From positions 310,001 through 374,000 of the forward strand of contig CP103025.1 of NCBI GenBank assembly GCA_024752435.1: a stretch of 64,000 nucleotides of DNA, read 5' to 3'. Numbering within the stretch: position 1 is the first letter of the stretch; each line of letters starts with the position of its first letter. Origin of the DNA: Allantophomopsis cytisporea. Its lineage: Eukaryota; Ascomycota; Leotiomycetes; Phacidiales; Phacidiaceae. The notes beneath the pieces are model-generated. The model was not told the origin of the DNA, ran no database searches, and saw only the letters and a list, made by a program, of their open reading frames with translations. Position numbers and translations under genes: made by a program. This document shows, in pieces, positions 54,305 to 64,000 of this stretch.

Positions 54305-56560
54305 ATGGATTCGATAGATAGCTCGACGGTGAAGCTCGCAGAGCTCCTGCGACACCCGGAAGATCTCGATAAAATTCCCGCGCTCAAGGCCGAGTTCATG
54401 CGCAAGAAGGCAGCCGTCGATTCACAACTGCGTAGTGGCTTGAGAGAACAGCTCGAGATAACCCAGTCTGGTATGACTGGCATTGCCGATGGCCAGAGAA
54501 CGGTACAACAAATCAAGGAGGAGATGATGAAGATCGATAAGCTTTGCGCTGAGGCTCAGAATATGATTCACGACTTTCCGAATATCAACCTCGTCTCGCA
54601 GACTCATCGCAACTTCAGCGCCGTCGAGACGATGCGCAAGAACTTGGACACTTTCAATGATAGGCTCGGTCAAGTGGAGACATTGCTTAGGGAAGATGAT
54701 CAGGATCCAGAGAATATGCCTAATTTGTTGGCGGTTCATTACGAGCTTACGCAGTTGAGGAATATTCGTGACGATGCTATTGAGCAAATACAGCGAGCTG
54801 AGGACACAAGTTTGGAGGGTACTTTGGAGGATTATTTTGCGAAGCTGGACGATACTATCGACTGGTTCGATGAGCATATTGGTACAATTGCACTCAATCT
54901 GATTAGCGTCCTGATCAACGGGAATAACGGGCTGGTTGTGAGGCTAGCTGTCATCATTGAAGCAGAAGAGAAGAGTGATCGTAGGGTTCAAGCTCTGCAA
55001 GATGCTCTGAGGGATCACAAGGAAATGGCAGCAAGGTTTAAGAGCATTACGGATGGTGCGAAGGAGGTTAGAGGGTACAAAGAGAAGTTCTTGCAAGCTA
55101 TAAATGTTCATGCTGAGCAACAATTTGGGGAGAGCAAGGAGGTTTTCTTGGACAATCCGGACAGGTTGGAGAAAAGTCTCAAGTGGTATTTCAACGATTT
55201 GAATGCTGTCAAGCAAGGAATGGTACCCCTCATGCCAAAGAAGTGGAGGATTTTCCAAACATATACGAAGATTTATCACCAGCTCATGCACGATTATCTG
55301 ATAGGAATGGTGGACGACCCTGATACGAGCTCGTCGAATATGCTGGCTATTCTCAACTGGCCAGAGAAGTATTATACGAAGATGGCCAAGCTTGGATGCA
55401 AGCAGGAAGATCTCAAACCTCATGTCCTTGATAACAGAGAAGTTGAACTTGTTAGAGACTTCAGACAGCTTATCATCAAGTTTCTCGATGAGTGGATCGA
55501 CCGCATTTACAAGACCGAGCAGGAAGACTTTGCAGGCAGAAATGTCGATGGTTCAAACTTGGACCAGGACGAGTATGGCTATTTCCGTACCCGAAGTCTT
55601 GTTGATATGTGGCGTATGTTAAGAGAGCAGACAGACGCTGCAGGGAACTCTCAGAGAACGGATGTGGTGGAAGGTGTTATCGATGCTATGTTCCTCAGAC
55701 TCAAGTCCCGACAAAGGACTTGGCAGAAGCTCCTGGACGACGAGGCCGACAAATATATCGGGTCGGTCATCGAGCTGGAAGGTTTCCAAGCCCTTCAAGA
55801 CTGGCTTGTGGCTACTGCAAATGACCAGATCGCCTGCATCGACGATAACGAGGACGAAGGCCGCTTTGCATATTTAACAAGCTTCAAGCAGAAATTCGAG
55901 CCCCTCGTCTCCGCTGCCTATCTAGAACGCGCTGAGCAAGAAATCAACGATCTCCGCGATGGCTATGTAGATCTGAGCACACATTGTATAGCAAAATTTG
56001 CGCAGCTTGTCTTCGCTGTCGATTTCCGCACGGTCATGCCTGACTTTTTCACACCAAAGTGGTATATCAGCGCAGCCATGAAGCAAATGGTGGTCACCTT
56101 CGAGGAGTATGTTGGCGATTACAAGCTCGTTCTTCACCACTCACTCCTCGACATTTTCATTGAAGAACTTGCCGATGAGCTCCTTATCCGCTATCTTTCC
56201 TGCGTCCGCAACAAGGGAGCCAAGTTCCGCCGCATGGAGAACTTCCAGGGGAAGCTGTTCGAAGATGTAGCTGCCGCCTTCGAGTTCTTCAACGCCCATC
56301 CCGATGTCGCAGACGTCATAAAAGACAAGTGGAGAGTCACAGAGAGCTTCAGTCAGCTGCTTATGGCAGACAAGTCGGTCGTTCCTGAGGTGTTTGCCGG
56401 TTTTAAGGCAAAATACTGGGATTTGCAGCTTAGTTGGGTTGAGGCTGTTCTCAGAGCTAGAGATGACTTTGATAGGAGTATGCTCAATGCTGTCAAGGCT
56501 CGCGCAGCTCAGATCGAGGTTGTGAGAGGTCCAGAGACGATTATGAGTAAGGTCAAATAG
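54305..56560 (+). CDS. sec6: Exocyst complex subunit Sec6
   Basis: Single uninterrupted exon, 751 residues, the size of Sec6 in ascomycetes. The N-terminal coiled coil (VQQIKEEMMKIDKLCAEAQN, MIHDFPNINLVSQTHRNFSA, VETMRKNLDTFNDRL) is followed by the helical-bundle body: AVHYELTQLRNIRDDAIEQI, TLEDYFAKLDDTIDWFDEHI, LNWPEKYYTKMAKLGC, and the C-terminal rods with DFRTVMPDFFTPKWY, EEYVGDYKLVLHHSLLDIFI and EELADELLIRYLSCVRNKGA. These are Sec6 family hallmarks. The exocyst tethers secretory vesicles at sites of polar growth. The stop follows IMSKVK. Confidence 0.95.
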   Translation: MDSIDSSTVKLAELLRHPEDLDKIPALKAEFMRKKAAVDSQLRSGLREQLEITQSGMTGIADGQRTVQQIKEEMMKIDKLCAEAQNMIHDFPNINLVSQTHRNFSAVETMRKNLDTFNDRLGQVETLLREDDQDPENMPNLLAVHYELTQLRNIRDDAIEQIQRAEDTSLEGTLEDYFAKLDDTIDWFDEHIGTIALNLISVLINGNNGLVVRLAVIIEAEEKSDRRVQALQDALRDHKEMAARFKSITDGAKEVRGYKEKFLQAINVHAEQQFGESKEVFLDNPDRLEKSLKWYFNDLNAVKQGMVPLMPKKWRIFQTYTKIYHQLMHDYLIGMVDDPDTSSSNMLAILNWPEKYYTKMAKLGCKQEDLKPHVLDNREVELVRDFRQLIIKFLDEWIDRIYKTEQEDFAGRNVDGSNLDQDEYGYFRTRSLVDMWRMLREQTDAAGNSQRTDVVEGVIDAMFLRLKSRQRTWQKLLDDEADKYIGSVIELEGFQALQDWLVATANDQIACIDDNEDEGRFAYLTSFKQKFEPLVSAAYLERAEQEINDLRDGYVDLSTHCIAKFAQLVFAVDFRTVMPDFFTPKWYISAAMKQMVVTFEEYVGDYKLVLHHSLLDIFIEELADELLIRYLSCVRNKGAKFRRMENFQGKLFEDVAAAFEFFNAHPDVADVIKDKWRVTESFSQLLMADKSVVPEVFAGFKAKYWDLQLSWVEAVLRARDDFDRSMLNAVKARAAQIEVVRGPETIMSKVK

Positions 56561-57282
56561 ATCCTATCATTGATTTGCATGCATTTGTAGCGAGCGTGGC
56601 GTTTGGGGTGGGAAACAAGGGGGTTTTGGGGTATTACATGTAAGAGTTCTTGTGATTGATTGCCAATGATAGATAGTGGAAGAACGGTCATAGTATGATA
56701 CATGTTCTTGTTGTTACAGATGTTCGTTTTCTTCTATGTATGAGTTACCATGGTAATTTGAATTACAAACAGAGACATTGGAGTCTCATGCAAGAGGAAA
56801 TGCCAGTAGCCGGAGTCAGGTGGTGGTTGTTGTCCGTAGGAGTTTACATTTGCATGACTCGAGTATGATCTGTTGCATGGTACAAGTACTGACCTATCTT
56901 CTGTCACATTCGACTTTTGGATAACCACCACAACATCACGCAGCTCACGACTGCTTTCCTTTTACCTCACACTGTTTTACCTCCAAATTTTGCTTCCATT
57001 AGAGACATTATATTGGCGAAACACACCGTACGCCGGTGAAGTGTGCCGAGTAAATCGTCACAAGTATACCAGCGAGACGCGAGGGGTATACGAAGAAGGT
57101 CAGATTACTCCCATGGTAGCTTCTGGTCCTCTTACTCACCCGTTTGTGATATCAGGTCTTTCGAACAGTCTTCAGTCGAGATCGTATAGACTGGAATCAA
57201 GCTCGTCACCTAACCTACGCTACCTTAATCAACCTTAAACAACACAAAGTTGGAAAGAATATCCTACATGTGATCTCCAGGC
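56561..57282. other. Intergenic region
   Basis: 3' flank of SEC6 and 5' flank of the F-box-like gene. The frame at 56873-57238 lacks a domain. Nothing else seen. Confidence 0.55.
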
Positions 57283-58533
57283 ATGGCGGACAATTCTAGT
57301 ATCAATGGAAACATGTCGCAGTCAACTGGTATGTTTCATCCGGGTCACTTGACGCGTCCAGATCGACCTACATTTGCTCCCTTTCATTTCTTATGTTTAT
57401 CGCGAAACAAAGATTCTTTCACCCACATTGACTGAGCAATGTTACACCCCAAGAAGTTCTGTATAGAAAACTAACGCGTCATGAAGCAGCAGATGTTCCA
57501 AGTAACAATCTGGCCACGGTGGTCTCAGACCAGGGTCAAGCTTCCACAGCAAACACGTCAGGCAGTGAGACAGCTGTTGTCGTAGCTGGCCATGATCGAG
57601 CTTCCGCAGAAGGAACTTCAAGTGGCGAGACAGCTGTTACCGTAGCAGGTCAGGGTCAAGCTTTGAGAAAATTCCAGAAGGTTTCCTTTCCACAAAGCTT
57701 CCCAGACGAAGTACTTGTCATGATTTTTCGATATGTTCTTGTATCGCCAAACACGCAAACTCGACTCATCTTCGACAATGATGATGCCCTCATCACTCCT
57801 GTACGTGATCATCTGCATCATTGCAAGATCGGTGTGCACGAACACTACATTCATATCCACAAAAGTACTACTCGAAGATACTACATGTGTAACGAGTTGT
57901 ATTCCAACAAGCTTCATAGGCTTATCCCCACACCATCACGCATGGCCTTAATGAAGGTTAACAAGCGTATCAATCGCATTGCAACCCACATTTTCTTTTC
58001 TGAGAATAGTTTCATCTTCGAAAACCTGCGTAATGTCATAGAAGTCACCACAGCAATTGGCGAACACCGAGCTAAACTCATCCGCAATGTCTGCTTCACA
58101 TACACCTCTTACAGAACTACCGAGTTTGCATATTTGTTACTCAAGAATTTGCCAAACCTGGAAATCTTGAAACTCCACTTCAATGTTGAGGATAAAAAAA
58201 TTGTCAAGAACAAGGCGAACAACCTGAAGACATGCCAGGGTATGAAGGCAATGGTGCACGCGCTTTCAGGTCTCAAGCAGGTCTACACTTATGGAAAGGA
58301 CAACATTTGGATTGATCCAAATCCAGTTCCGGGATCCCAGGGTAGCTTCAGGCTTGTAGATGTCAATCATCCTAAGGCAGCTGGCCCCTGGATCCGTGAG
58401 CTGTTGATGAGGCCAAAGGAAAAGATCACGCCAGTCCCACCAGTAAGTACCTTAGTTGTCATTAGAGCTCTTGACCAGAACTAATAATAACCAGGCTGCT
58501 TCTAAGAGAAACTATGGTCTCTTCTTTGATTAG
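57283..58533 (+). CDS. F-box-like fungal protein with N-terminal 20-residue repeat
   Basis: Exons 57283-57328, 57490-58442 and 58495-58533 give 345 residues (MADNSSINGNMSQSTADVPS... to ...SKRNYGLFFD). After a disordered N-terminus come two copies of a 20-residue unit, TSGSETAVVVAG and TSSGETAVTVAG being the core (residues about 34-73). An F-box-like helix follows: FPQSFPDEVLVMIFRYVLVS (P-x-E-(I/V)-L-x-x-I-F pattern), then a segment MALMKVNKRINRIATHIFFS of the kind seen after fungal F-box-like domains, then LLLKNLPNLEILKLHFN, possibly one Leu-rich repeat. F-box-like proteins of this group are abundant in fungi and are presumed substrate adaptors or stray relatives of SCF ligase subunits. Target unknown. 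Confidence 0.75.
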
Positions 58534-59091
58534 TAACGTTCCTCAACCAAGAAGACTGGCTCTGGACTGTGAAGGCATCAGCTTGGTTGGCTTCTCTCCG
58601 ACAGCTCGGATCAGGATGGAAGTTGGGCAAAGATTTGCGTTTGGGTGCGAACGGTACCTACGAACTGCGGTATTCTATTGGTGTATGGCTGATAAGGGGG
58701 GTGAGCTCTTTGTCAATTAATTAATGCCACAGAACGATTCGTACTAAAGGAACTGGTCTTGGTTGTGGTCTCTAGCTAGACTATCAACATTTAATTTCCC
58801 CTTTGCGGACTTTTGGTAATCTATAATGACCAGTGAATGAGAAGCGATTTGTTGAAATGCTAATACTGGCACACGAACTCACGCGTAAAAGGATAAATAC
58901 GAGATTTCCAAAAATATCAAGAACCATGTAATTATTTGACCTCGTCGGGAGGCTTCGAATTCTGCAGTAGTATGAGGTCAGAAACACGTGATACCGTGCA
59001 GTAAACAGCGGAATTGCAGCGCGTAAATCGCGTCACTCTTTCCCAACAGCTGTTTCCAACATATCATAAGACACAATTAATTATATTTACC
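58534..59091. other. Intergenic region
   Basis: 558 bp between the F-box-like gene and CENP-Q. No coding sequence. A TTAATTATATTT stretch precedes the CENP-Q ATG. Confidence 0.55.
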
Positions 59092-60605
59092 ATGGTTAGT
59101 TTTCAGGAATTCTCTTATGATTATTTGAGTTCTGACTGATTGGAACACAGGCCCCTTCAGATCAACCTAGACAAAGAAAGCGTGGGAGACAGTCAGCTGT
59201 CGATGTAGATGAGGCCCCTTCAAAGCCAGCAGTACAGAAGCGCAAACGCGCAAGACCTTCAAATGCTAGCAGACAACAAGATAACCAAAAAACCGATCAA
59301 CCTTCAAGCTCTGAGCCAAAACGTCGCCGCGGCCAAGCTTCGAATGCGAGTACAGCTTTGCAAACAAGCGCCGATCCATCATTACATGACAACAAAAAGA
59401 AGAGGCGCAGACGGCGTACGAATGCAGAAATACAAGCTGATCGGGAACGTGAGGCCGAAGTTGAAGCTCAAAAGCCGAGTACAAAACGAAAAACACGACA
59501 GCCGTCTTTCGGCGATCGAGCAACACGCAGTCGAGTTAAGCAACAAACCGAACATGAGGCTGAGCCATCTGTCGTGAAGAAGAGGCGTAGACGTCGCACA
59601 AACGCAGAAATATTAGCGGACAATCAAGCTCAAGCAATGGAATCCACAAATAACCACAAGAGAAGACGGACTTCGAATAACGACAGTGCCTCGAATTCGC
59701 AACGAGAAGCTCCTGCAAGTCAGAGTACGCGCAGAAAGAAGCTACAACACAATCCCGAAGAACCACCTACCGACGACGAAGATGAGATTTCGAAACCCAA
59801 GTACCAACATGTGCGGCCTGTTACGAGACAAGTACCTAGAGAAGTCATAGAGAGCAAATGGGCACCTTTACCTATGAGTGCAGTGACACGGATCAATGAT
59901 CTGTTTCACGATGTTTCCAGACCTGTAGCGATGCAATTACGAGACGAACGAAAGAGAAATCAAGCGAGTTCAGCAATCGATATGGTGATAAGAAGACTAG
60001 GATCAAAGCTCACGAAAGGAATGCCGTTTCCACCTGCTGCAGCATCACAAAAAGAAGAAGAGTTCAATCAAGAGAAGATATTGGATGCTACTCGAGCACT
60101 TGAGGCCCAACTGACACCAATGTTACATTCCATTGAATTGTTGAAAGCGGAGCGCAAACTTGAGGAGCAGTTGTTGGTGGACGATGAAGGGAATCTGGAA
60201 AAATTAGAGAAGAACGCAAAGAGAGTTGAACAAGCACGACGTCAGAATTCGACGAAGTTACATCCTGCTTTACAAGACGATGTGGCCCTGAAATTGGAGG
60301 AAGTAGACGAACAAACAGGACCTTTGGTAAGAAAGGCCGGTTTAGGGCTGGCATTAACTGTAAGTTTTATTATCATTCGAAATCCTATGGCTTGTAGCTA
60401 ATCTATCTAATTGTAGATATCTACGGATGATGAGCTTGGACCCATAGTCAAGCAACTCAGTAGTCATCTTGAGAGCTTGGAAAACAATCTTGCACCTGTG
60501 GAGGGTCTCAATGGTGCAATTTCGAGGACGAAGGCTGCCGTCGATGATGTTTTATACAGACATCTTAACGCCGAGCAACATGAACATGTCGTCAGAGGTA
60601 TGTGA
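59092..60605 (+). CDS. Inner-kinetochore protein CENP-Q (COMA/CCAN subunit)
   Basis: Exons 59092-59094 (ATG only), 59151-60359 and 60417-60605 give 466 residues. The start codon forms a three-base coding part of exon 1, followed by a 56-nt intron. The N-terminal 200 residues are basic and disordered, with the repeated motif KKRRRRRTNAEIQAD / KKRRRRRTNAEILAD, both likely DNA- or nucleosome-binding. The C-terminal half is the CENP-Q domain: SKWAPLPMSAVTRINDLFHD (SxWxPLP motif), ATRALEAQLTPMLHSIELLK, AERKLEEQLLVDDEGNLEKL long coiled coil, and DDELGPIVKQLSSHLESLEN. CENP-Q (Okp1 in yeast, Fta7 in fission yeast) pairs with CENP-U/Ame1. Present near NKP2. Confidence 0.9.
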
Positions 60606-61164
60606 GAGGGTTCGAGCGGTTCAATAAGAGTTCACTCAAAGCTTGCGGTCTCGGATGAATTATCACCAAGAATTATAACTTCATTTTCATGTGGGGGTCA
60701 GAGTTACTCTATCGAATTCTATTGGCCGATTGTTAGGGTTGTGTAGATATTATAGGTCTTGCTTTCAATGTTTAGAAGATACCCCTGCGAGCTTACTATT
60801 CCGATTCTCCGCTTTCAGCTTCCGCTTGCCGTGATTGTTAGCTCCACCCCAAACCCGCCCCGCCATTCTTCCTTCGTCCTCTCTACCATAATGGTAATCT
60901 TGACTTCGTGCGTGGAGATAGTCGGGAACCTGGGAAGACATCTCAATTGATTTAGTTCGACGAGGCTCTTTTGGTGCTGGCAATTCCTCTCTTCTGATTT
61001 AGGTTGTCGAACTTCGCTATCTCTGCAGCGCATCCCGCGACTGCATTGGAGCCCTTGCTACTTTCTGCTTTGCAAGCCAGCCGCCCCAATATCTCGAATC
61101 GACTTGGCACAACCAACATTGGTCGAAGTCCAATGGAAACCCCAAAATCTTGATCGCCAGTGTC
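60606..61164. other. Intergenic region
   Basis: 559 bp upstream of the AcuM-type gene. Small frames (60759-60950 and others) lack domains. Confidence 0.55.
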
Positions 61165-63019
61165 ATGGAGAACAACGGAACAGAAAATGGGCAGGATACA
61201 AAGACCCAAACGCCGCCCACAGCGGCTGGCGCAAGCAAAAGTCCGAAGAAGAGACGCAAAGTAAATCACGGTATGTACAGCCACACTCTGCACTCCAAAG
61301 AGCACCCCGTAAACACAATTCCTGCGCACTGAGCTAATCTTGGAATGAGATGTATAGCTTGCGTATATTGTCGAAGATCTGTGAGTGCTCAATTGGGTCA
61401 ATCAAGCCGGATGACTACATATATGCGACGTCGTGCAGCTGGCTAACCCGGAATCGCCAGCATATGACATGTGATCTGGTAAAGCAACCTGTTCCTCTTA
61501 TGCAGCTTTCGGGCATCCTGGAGAACTCCCTTCATTAACTCAGTATGCAGGAACGGCCTTGTGCGAGGTGTATAAAACGGAACATCGGGCATCTTTGTCA
61601 TGATGAGCCTCGAGAGCCTGAATCGGCTGCAAAAAGATCGAAGAGCCATCATAGTAATTCCGCAGAAGAAGAAGAGACTACTGTTGATAGAACATCGGAG
61701 AGCAGAGCAGGTACATTCGACCAGCGGCAGGATCGACTATCGGATACGAATTTGGCGCTGGGAGGAAATTCTTCCCTGAACCAAGTAAATACTGGTGACA
61801 GTCTCCAGCTCGTACAGCCTGCGCCAGTCTCGGGAATACAGGCAGGGGCTCTCAATAGTAACATTAACGACTGTGGGTATTTTGAGAAGATTATACAATA
61901 AAAGCTAACACGACTTAGTCCTTGGTTACTCGAACGACTGGGGTATGGGATCGCAAAGTCAATTTCAGGACATGCATAATTATCACCCTTCGTACATGTT
62001 CAACGCTGCTGCGGAGGTCACGAATGAGTATAATTTGCTCAACGATTTTCTAAATAATAGTTTGATGGACGACGGTGCGCTGATATCCGATGAACAATCG
62101 AACTTCTACACCGAACCCTCCAACACAATGCTTCCTGGAGGCTCCAACAATCGCCAAGGGCAGACTGGCACACAGCAGACATCAAATACTGGAGGAAACA
62201 ATGCTACGGGCATGGGCATTTCTAGACCTGCGAGCACAATGCCCCCGACAGACAAAGCGCGAGATTATTACCTACAAGCTGCGGATCCGACAGGCAACGA
62301 TGCCCCAGAGGAGCGCATGCAACGATTATTGAGAGCAAAGTACGACGCCGGTATGCTGAAGCCTTTCAATTATGTGAAGGGGTACGCGCGATTGTCTGCT
62401 TATATGGATGGGCACATAAACCCTACCTCCAAACAAAAGATTCTTCGTCAACTCGATCGCTTCAGACCGAAATTCCGAGAAAAAGTCCAAGCTTTAACCG
62501 ACATCGAATTAATCTATGTGGAGATGTGGTTCGAGAGGACTCTTATGGAATATGATCGTGTTTTTGCTAGCATGGCTATCCCAGCGTGTTGTTGGAGGCG
62601 CACTGGCGAAATATTCAGAGGAAACAAGGAGATGGCAGAATTGATTCATGTGCCCATTGAGCAGCTTCGAGACGTATGTTCAAATAGCTTCCCCGTATTG
62701 ATAAACCACTAAGATTGTCCAGGGTAAAATTTCGATTCACGAGATCCTTTCTGAAGAATCCCTGGTCAATTATTGGGAGAAATTCGGTGCGATTGCATTC
62801 GATCAAACCCAGAAAGCGCTCCTTACAAGCTGTGTATTAAAAACACCCGATGATCGTTCAAAGGATCCGACAATTAAATGCTGTTTCTCCTTCACCATCA
62901 GAAGAGATGATCATAAGATGTATGTTTCCGTCAACTGCTTCATTTTTACATACTAACATGGTATTAGACCCTCATTGATTGTGGGCAACTTCCTACCACA
63001 GGAGCCGGTGAGACGTTGA
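61165..63019 (+). CDS. acuM: AcuM/Rds2-type gluconeogenesis activator (Zn2Cys6 + PAS)
   Basis: Seven exons: 61165-61270, 61358-61380, 61461-61478, 61551-61872, 61919-62673, 62723-62919, 62968-63019; 490 residues with all phases closing. The zinc cluster (residues about 37-62, spacing C-x2-C-x6-C-x5-C-x2-C-x8-C) is spread over four exons, including a 23-nt and an 18-nt microexon; the latter encodes HMTCDL with one zinc ligand. The flanks KKRRKVNH and KRNIGHLCHDEPREPE are highly conserved in AcuM proteins. C-terminal PAS-like domain: MEYDRVFASMAIPACCWRRT, GEIFRGNKEMAELIHVPIEQ, CCFSFTIRRDDHK, SLIVGNFLP. AcuM and AcuK activate gluconeogenic genes (PEP carboxykinase, fructose bisphosphatase) and affect iron uptake in Aspergillus. 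Paralogue assignment (AcuM rather than AcuK) rests on the zinc-cluster sequence. Confidence 0.88.
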
Positions 63020-63356
63020 TCACTCCTGGCAGGTTTGTATTAAAGGGAACGCGTATATATGGTGTTTGGGTATGGTGGAAGTCTGTATTTGGAGTTGGCG
63101 TAAACTGGAATTTTTTCTTCTCGGGTTTTGGATGGAATTTTTAAAATCGTAAGCAAGCTATTGCGAAGTGCAGTTTCATCGTTCCAGAAGCATAAGTTTC
63201 GTCAAATCAATGTATTCTGTTGTTGTCTCTTCCCTCTCGTCCTCTCGTAAGTGCTGTTTCTGAACTAGTCCCACTATAAATTGCCTCCAACGGCAGTACA
63301 ACACCTCACGCACAGCAGCTCAATACCACCACGAGGATTGTACGAAACTAGACAAG
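63020..63356. other. Intergenic region
   Basis: 337 bp between the AcuM-type gene and the next start codon. Promoter DNA; nothing coding. Confidence 0.55.
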
Positions 63357-64000
63357 ATGCCTCCAGGCGCGTCTTCTAGACATTCTGAGAGAGAAAAACG
63401 CGTCGAATTAAAGCTTTGTAAGTATTAAGAAATAGATATTTGCGATAGGTATTATATTGATGCCCGTCTAGCTTTCGCTGTAGAGCTTCAACACCAAATA
63501 GCCAGCTTAAAAGTCGAAGCAGCGTCGAAGAAAACCCTTCACAATATCGAGAAACAGGTGGCGACCTTTCCAAGTAACGTTGGCAGCCTTTCTGTGACGA
63601 AATGTGCCGAGATCGATGCCGTTGCCACCGCTCTATGGAATCTATGCACACGAATTCGAAGAGACCAAAACCTGGATGAGAATGGCGATGATGCGCACAT
63701 AGTATTCGCCGAAACAGTGCTTTTAGCTAAGGCCTTTTCGTTCCTTCTACTTGATTGTGCACGTTGCTATGATCAATGTAACCTTTCCGACGTGGCACGG
63801 CTAATGAAGATTGCTCTAAGAACTGCAAAAACTTCGATGAGTATGGCATGCACTTTACAGAAACTGCTCAAGGTGTCTGATTTGTTCTAGATCATGAGAG
63901 GTATGATGTTACGATGAGAGTACTGGAAAGAGCGTCGGGCTATGAACAAATGCTTAAGACGCCTGAAAAGCAACTCTCACCAGAAGAGGCAGAAACTTAT
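63357..64000 (+). CDS. Spo22/ZIP4-like meiotic TPR protein, 3' part outside window
   Basis: Exons 63357-63417, 63472-63840 and 63891 onward (phases close; donors GTAAGT and GTATGG, acceptors CTAG). Visible product about 180 residues: a short N-terminal helix (SRHSEREKRVELKL), coiled coil (FAVELQHQIASLKVEAASKK), then a helical repeat region with LWNLCTRIRRDQNLDE, FAETVLLAKAFSFLLLDCAR, LSDVARLMKIALRTAKTSMN and VTMRVLERASGYEQML. The LWNL opening and the A-L-x-T-A-K-x-x block followed by VLERA resemble Spo22/ZIP4 proteins, which act in synaptonemal complex assembly and crossover control. The bulk of the gene, including the diagnostic TPR array, is outside, so this is a family-level call. Confidence 0.65.

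Noticed and set aside
1..64000. CRISPR arrays, rRNA genes, biosynthetic gene cluster
   Set aside because: No array-type repeats or rRNA sequence seen, and the single monooxygenase has no PKS, NRPS, terpene synthase or transporter near it.

Overview
The window is nuclear DNA of a filamentous ascomycete. Short GT-AG introns with CTAAC/CTGAC-like branch sites interrupt most genes, and the gene set is typical of Pezizomycotina (Zn2Cys6 regulators, AcuM-type activator, DUF3431, Cnl2/NKP2, fungal NACHT proteins). A leotiomycete is my best guess from the general look of the proteins; that is inference only. Genes lie on both strands with no operons, and compact housekeeping stretches alternate with AT-rich, decayed stretches.

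Layout. 1-1228 (-): bHLH regulator cut by the left edge. 1229-3638: repeat-rich intergenic DNA. 3639-5358 (+): TMEM135-like membrane protein. 6027-6416 (+): small single-pass membrane protein. 7036-10704 (+): decayed NACHT-HEAT NLR. 11464-12672 (-): conserved low-complexity fungal protein. 15755-18548 (+): ten-exon Zn2Cys6 factor. 19135-20058 (+): DUF2231 membrane protein. 21029-22881: dead pogo/Fot1-type transposon with perfect 46-bp ends. 23271-24482 (+): FAD monooxygenase. 25105-28183 (-): HIRAN-SNF2-RING helicase of the HLTF/Rad5 class. 29918-31036 (+): DUF3431 protein. 33599-34471 (-): TTC36-like TPR protein. 36284-37718 (+): SRPK-like kinase pseudogene. 38249-39650 (-): INO80 subunit Ies2. 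40594-41720 (+): Pex14-family peroxin. 43584-43656: tRNA-Val(AAC). 44740-46992 (+): DUF726/TMCO4 hydrolase-like protein. 47840-48716 (+): secretory-pathway membrane protein. 48987-49591 (-): kinetochore Cnl2/NKP2. 49936-53132 (+): EAF3/MRG15. 53771-54034 (-): mitochondrial ribosomal uL30m. 54305-56560 (+): exocyst Sec6. 57283-58533 (+): F-box-like protein. 59092-60605 (+): CENP-Q. 61165-63019 (+): AcuM-type activator. 63357-64000 (+): Spo22/ZIP4-like protein cut by the right edge.

The 48-64 kb part is a dense block of chromosome-biology and housekeeping genes, including two inner-kinetochore proteins and a NuA4/Rpd3S chromatin reader. Much of the rest of the window carries disabled copies (NLR, kinase, transposon). 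Their stop codons are mostly of the C-to-T/G-to-A type, compatible with repeat-induced point mutation or cytosine deamination.

The most unusual structure is at EAF3. The intron between the chromo-barrel exons and the MRG exons is 1849 nt long and holds a 431-codon open frame with its own TATA-like upstream region. That frame stays open across the 3' splice site and is in phase with the MRG domain. The locus could therefore make both a normal 325-residue Eaf3 and a 619-residue protein with a new N-terminus fused to MRG.
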